Assembly: GCA_963971535.1 (NCBI GenBank)
Contig: OZ020593.1
Span: 36,928,384 to 36,992,383 of the forward strand
Direction: 5' to 3'
DNA from: Notolepis coatsorum
Lineage: Eukaryota; Chordata; Actinopteri; Aulopiformes; Paralepididae
DNA: 64,000 nucleotides
A program made the translations under genes and the position numbers. Under the pieces are notes generated by a model that did no database searches, was not told where the DNA came from, and saw nothing but the letters and a program-made list of their open reading frames with translations. Positions 61,014 to 64,000 of the stretch are shown here, in pieces (position 1 is the stretch's first letter; each line of letters opens with the position of its first letter).

Positions 61014-61467
61014 TGAGTCCTAGTGTCCATCGCTCAGCCCCCCTTCCATGCCCACGCCATAGTCTCCTCACCGTATTGCCAAAAGTCACATTTTGCCAAT
61101 ACAGCAACCACCACGCCACACCTCCAGTCCCCGTAGAAGCATGTCCCCATGCCTGGACGGGAGGCGCTGGTCCCGACCTCACCACGTGTCCCCCCATCTT
61201 CGACGGGAGGTGCCCATCTTCCTTTATGCAGTGATTGAAGTGGAACCAGGTCGTTGATCCTTTGACTTGGACTGCCGTTCCAGTCGATCGGATCACCTCG
61301 TACGGGCCCTCTCTCCGGGGTGATGACCACTTTCTCTTGTGGACCTTTACGAAGACCAGATCCCCAGGGATCAGCCTCGGTTTGGTGGCTTCCTTCTCCG
61401 CCTCCTTCACCCCCTTTTTCTCCTTTCTCTGCTCCTGTCGAAACACAGCTTCATGTATTTTAGTCAC
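60880..61467 (-). pseudogene. Integrase C-terminus running into the envelope leader (copy B)
   Basis: A 195-aa frame holds the C-terminal, SH3-like part of a retroviral integrase (GDLVFVKVHKRKW, GPYEVIRSTGTAVQVKG), followed without a stop by the envelope leader (WWLLYWQNVTF), then by out-of-frame envelope sequence. Pol-env overlap of this kind occurs in gamma-type retroviruses, but here both are in one frame. 1230 bp of it and its downstream flank are duplicated at 62241-63470. Confidence 0.82.
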
Positions 61468-61494
61468 TTGCTGAAGATATTTTTTCAGATCTTG

Positions 61495-62940
61495 CTAAAA
61501 AATATCTAATGCCGGGCCCCTAGCCAGGTGTCTAAATGGCGGTGCTGGCATGCTGCGGCCTGTAAGCATTTCATGCGGTGTTAGCTGTGTTTGGCGGTTT
61601 ACGCTGCTTCTAATAGCCATCAGAGCAAGTGGCAAAGCATCAATCCAGTTAAGCTTAGTTTGCATACAGATTTTCAACAGTTTGTTTTTAATGACCAGAT
61701 TGGCCCTTTCCACCTTTCCCTGCGACCCGGGACTATAGACACAGGAAAGGCGCTGTTTTATACTTAATTTCTGCATCAGCCCTTTAACCACCTTGTCGAT
61801 GAACTCGCGGCCATTATCGCTTTGTAATATCGTGGGAATTCCAAATCTCGGAATGACCTCGCGACACAGGAACTTGATCACTGTGTCCGCGTTCTTGTGT
61901 TTAGATGGAATGGCCTCAATCCAGCGACTAAAGCAGTCTTCTACTACCAGGAGGTATCGTTTGCCCTGCACTGGCGTTATCATATCCGTGTAGTCCATAA
62001 TCAGATGTCTGAATGGTCCCTCAGGGAGGGGTGTGTAAGCCGCCACTGTCGGTACTCCTTTGCGCACATTGCCCTGTAAGCATGTTAAACACCTGGCTAG
62101 TGTAACGTCAATTTGTGCCTGAAGCTTTGGGGACCAAAATCCCATTTTCGTGATTCGTTTCAGGGTCTCTGCTCTTCCACAGTGATCAACACCATGAGCC
62201 TCAGGTATCACCAAGGACAGAAGATCGATGGAGGCGACTATCAAATCCTTCAGCTTAGCCATGGCCTCGGAGAACTTTCCCCCTGGCCCCACATTCGTCG
62301 GAATGAATGTGCAGCAGTACTGTCCAAACATGGAACAGACTCCACCCTTCTCCGCCATTAACCAGTTCAGAGCCTGTCTATTCTGCCACGCCACCGTACT
62401 GGTCGCGTGCATCTGGTCCCCCATTGCATCCAACGCCTCCTCGGTGTAGTTGAGATACCGCTGCTGATTGTAAAACAAATAGTTGATCCACCCGGTGTTC
62501 TTATTGACCGATATCCATGGCAGAATAGACTCAAACCCTGCCGCAATCTCATTCTTAGCCATGAACTCGGCTGGAATGCCCCTTGGCTGTCCTATGCTGT
62601 CCAGATACACCCTTGGGTCTGCCTTGTAGCTACGCTTCGTTCGAGAGATAGGAGACTCAGAAGGTCCTTCCGTCACTGATAATGGTAGGACCACCATTGG
62701 CATGATCGCCTGAACCCGGGCACATCTACCTGACCAATCTAAAGGAAGTGTATTCCTCAACCTCCTACCGCCGCAGAGCCAGTATTGGTCCGCCAGTGCC
62801 ATATCCTGGACATGAAAAGGGCAAGCTACAAGCCGTGGGTTGGTATCCACTCCCTTTAACACGACCCCGTGTCCACACTTTCCTTCTTTCGTGCAGTTAG
62901 TCGTGATGCTCCAAATAGTAGTGCACCGCCCCTCTGCCAC
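61495..62940 (-). pseudogene. In-frame envelope-integrase fusion
   Basis: This 481-aa frame starts in envelope (SU end, RTKR cleavage motif and TM ectodomain including CSMFGQYCC, down to AKLKDL). At position 62241/62240 it switches in frame to integrase: the zinc finger (HGVDH...CLTC) and the catalytic core with MDYTDM, LQSDNGREF and QGKVERAN. It ends at a TAA at 61495. The join is the junction of the 2017-bp tandem duplication. The envelope part lacks its membrane anchor. It is a product of rearrangement; whether it is translated is unknown. Confidence 0.9.
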
Positions 62941-63470
62941 CTCCCCTACGTCCCGGGTCCCCTCTTTTTACAAGCACTCGAAATCCTTGGTCAGCCATAG
63001 TTTGACACCTCTGGGTATTGGCCATAACATTGAGTCCTAGTGTCCATCGCTCAGCCCCCCTTCCATGCCCACGCCATAGTCTCCTCACCGTATTGCCAAA
63101 AGTCACATTTTGCCAATACAGCAACCACCACGCCACACCTCCAGTCCCCGTAGAAGCATGTCCCCATGCCTGGACGGGAGGCGCTGGTCCCGACCTCACC
63201 ACGTGTCCCCCCATCTTCGACGGGAGGTGCCCATCTTCCTTTATGCAGTGATTGAAGTGGAACCAGGTCGTTGATCCTTTGACTTGGACTGCCGTTCCAG
63301 TCGATCGGATCACCTCGTACGGGCCCTCTCTCCGGGGTGATGACCACTTTCTCTTGTGGACCTTTACGAAGACCAGATCCCCAGGGATCAGCCTCGGTTT
63401 GGTGGCTTCCTTCTCCGCCTCCTTCACCCCCTTTTTCTCCTTTCTCTGCTCCTGTCGAAACACAGCTTCA
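62897..63470 (-). pseudogene. Integrase C-terminus and envelope leader (copy A)
   Basis: Second copy of the segment at 60880-61453, about 99.6 percent identical by eye. Its minus-strand start is cut at 63470, where the sequence joins LTR-like sequence directly. The remainder of pol is missing. Confidence 0.85.
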
Positions 63471-63650
63471 TCCGTGGTCGTGTTGCGGTCAATCCAGGTT
63501 TTGTCTTTTCAGACAAACAGAGGGGAGAGGATAGCCACGTTGTTTATTTTCACATAATTGGTCCATGTATTTAAAGTTTTACAGACAGTCCATGCTGACT
63601 AGTCTGCCATAAGCAACAATGCCACCCCCGTATACACATTTTCCACAACA
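63471..63650 (-). repeat. 5' LTR remnant or variant LTR of the provirus
   Basis: The outermost 29 bp (63622-63650) are identical to the outer end of the left LTR, and then the two sequences differ. On the minus strand an AATAAAC lies at about 63556, followed by sequence ending near GACCGCAACA (63481), which resembles the left LTR end. CGACCACG follows, which could be part of a tRNA-Arg-type primer site lacking its TGG. Deletion of most of U3 or a different LTR subtype would both fit. Confidence 0.6.
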
Positions 63651-63654
63651 AGGG

Positions 63655-64000
63655 CTTAGGGAGCTCAATGGCAGAGGATAGTACATATAAGCCAGCTTAT
63701 CACCCGGCACCTCAAAATAGATGCTGGAGCTCTCCTACTGTCCACACGTTTATTGCAGGGGGGTGACTGATGTTTCAACAAGCGTCTTACCTCAGAGTCA
63801 ACCCTGTCTCAAACAAGGATCTTTGTTGCTCCTTAGGGGCTTTTTGGAGCAATAATTCAGATCACGTCTGTGAGCACAGAGTGATAGTTTGCATTCAGGA
63901 GTTGTTCCAAACTAGAGAGAGCCGGTATAAACTTAGGGACACTTGTGTCTTCAATATCGCAAAGGCAAGGAAAAATATAAAAAGTTGATGTGTAAAACTA
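63655..64000. other. No recognisable gene
   Basis: Flanking host sequence after the provirus TSD. A 72-aa plus-strand ORF (63770-63988) has no known motif. Confidence 0.5.

Larger units (their letters stand above)
58336..63650 (-). mobile_element. Rearranged gamma/epsilon-type endogenous retrovirus (5315 bp)
   Basis: The provirus is read on the minus strand. A 4-bp TSD, AGGG, lies at 58332-58335 and 63651-63654. Both outer ends carry LTR-type termini (left TGTTGTGG...CCACAACA; right CCACAACA). Retained internal parts are integrase and envelope; gag, protease, RT and RNase H are absent. Integrase and envelope sequence lies in a 2017-bp tandem duplication (60224-61453 and 62241-63470 being the repeated parts). 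The 4-bp TSD, tribasic-type cleavage site and CX6CC motif fit ERV1-like proviruses. The copy is defective. Confidence 0.85.

Overview
This window looks like a gene-poor, transposon-dense piece of a ray-finned (teleost) fish chromosome. The evidence is a Tol2-like hAT element, Rex1/L2-type LINEs, a V-SINE, two BEL/Pao LTR retrotransposons, a Gypsy-type solo LTR, a gamma/epsilon-type endogenous retrovirus with a CX6CC envelope, and long (GT)n and (ATT)n microsatellites. I found no host protein-coding gene, rRNA, functional tRNA gene or CRISPR array. Every long ORF belongs to a mobile element or a tandem repeat.

Layout. 1-13.2 kb: a tRNA-derived SINE, a minisatellite, two families of TTAA-flanked (piggyBac-type) non-autonomous elements, an L2-like LINE remnant, an inverted 36-bp tandem array, a Tol2-like hAT carrying a Rex1-like LINE, a second SINE and a Gypsy-type solo LTR (TSD CCATG). 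13.2-21.3 kb: a TTAA element split by a 7.1-kb BEL/Pao element (TSD CATGC). Its gag-pol frame is almost open, but the end of its 5' LTR and its primer binding site are missing. 21.8-30.9 kb: a second, 9.0-kb BEL/Pao element with 1346-bp near-identical LTRs, TSD GTATG and a tRNA-Tyr primer site, broken in the integrase. 31-37 kb: LINE fragments, including L1 and Rex1-like copies. 37-41 kb: three hAT-type insertions with perfect 8-bp TSDs in one tandem-repeat domain. 41-48.5 kb: microsatellites, another TTAA element, a CRE-bearing minisatellite and a composite repeat inserted in a LINE tail. 48.9-56.3 kb: a region bounded by long inverted ends and filled with GC-rich minisatellites, a BEL solo LTR with a nested V-SINE, and a long hairpin. 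56.3-57.6 kb: an L2-like LINE. 58.3-63.65 kb: a minus-strand provirus bounded by a 4-bp TSD (AGGG), keeping integrase and envelope sequence in a 2017-bp tandem duplication.

The elements form an insertion history rather than a functional gene set. TSDs and interrupted flanks let several nesting events be ordered: BEL in a TTAA element, LINE in a Tol2-like hAT, V-SINE in a BEL solo LTR in a minisatellite, and a Tc1-like MITE in a composite repeat in a LINE tail. Family assignments rest on motifs and remembered family features; no database search was possible.
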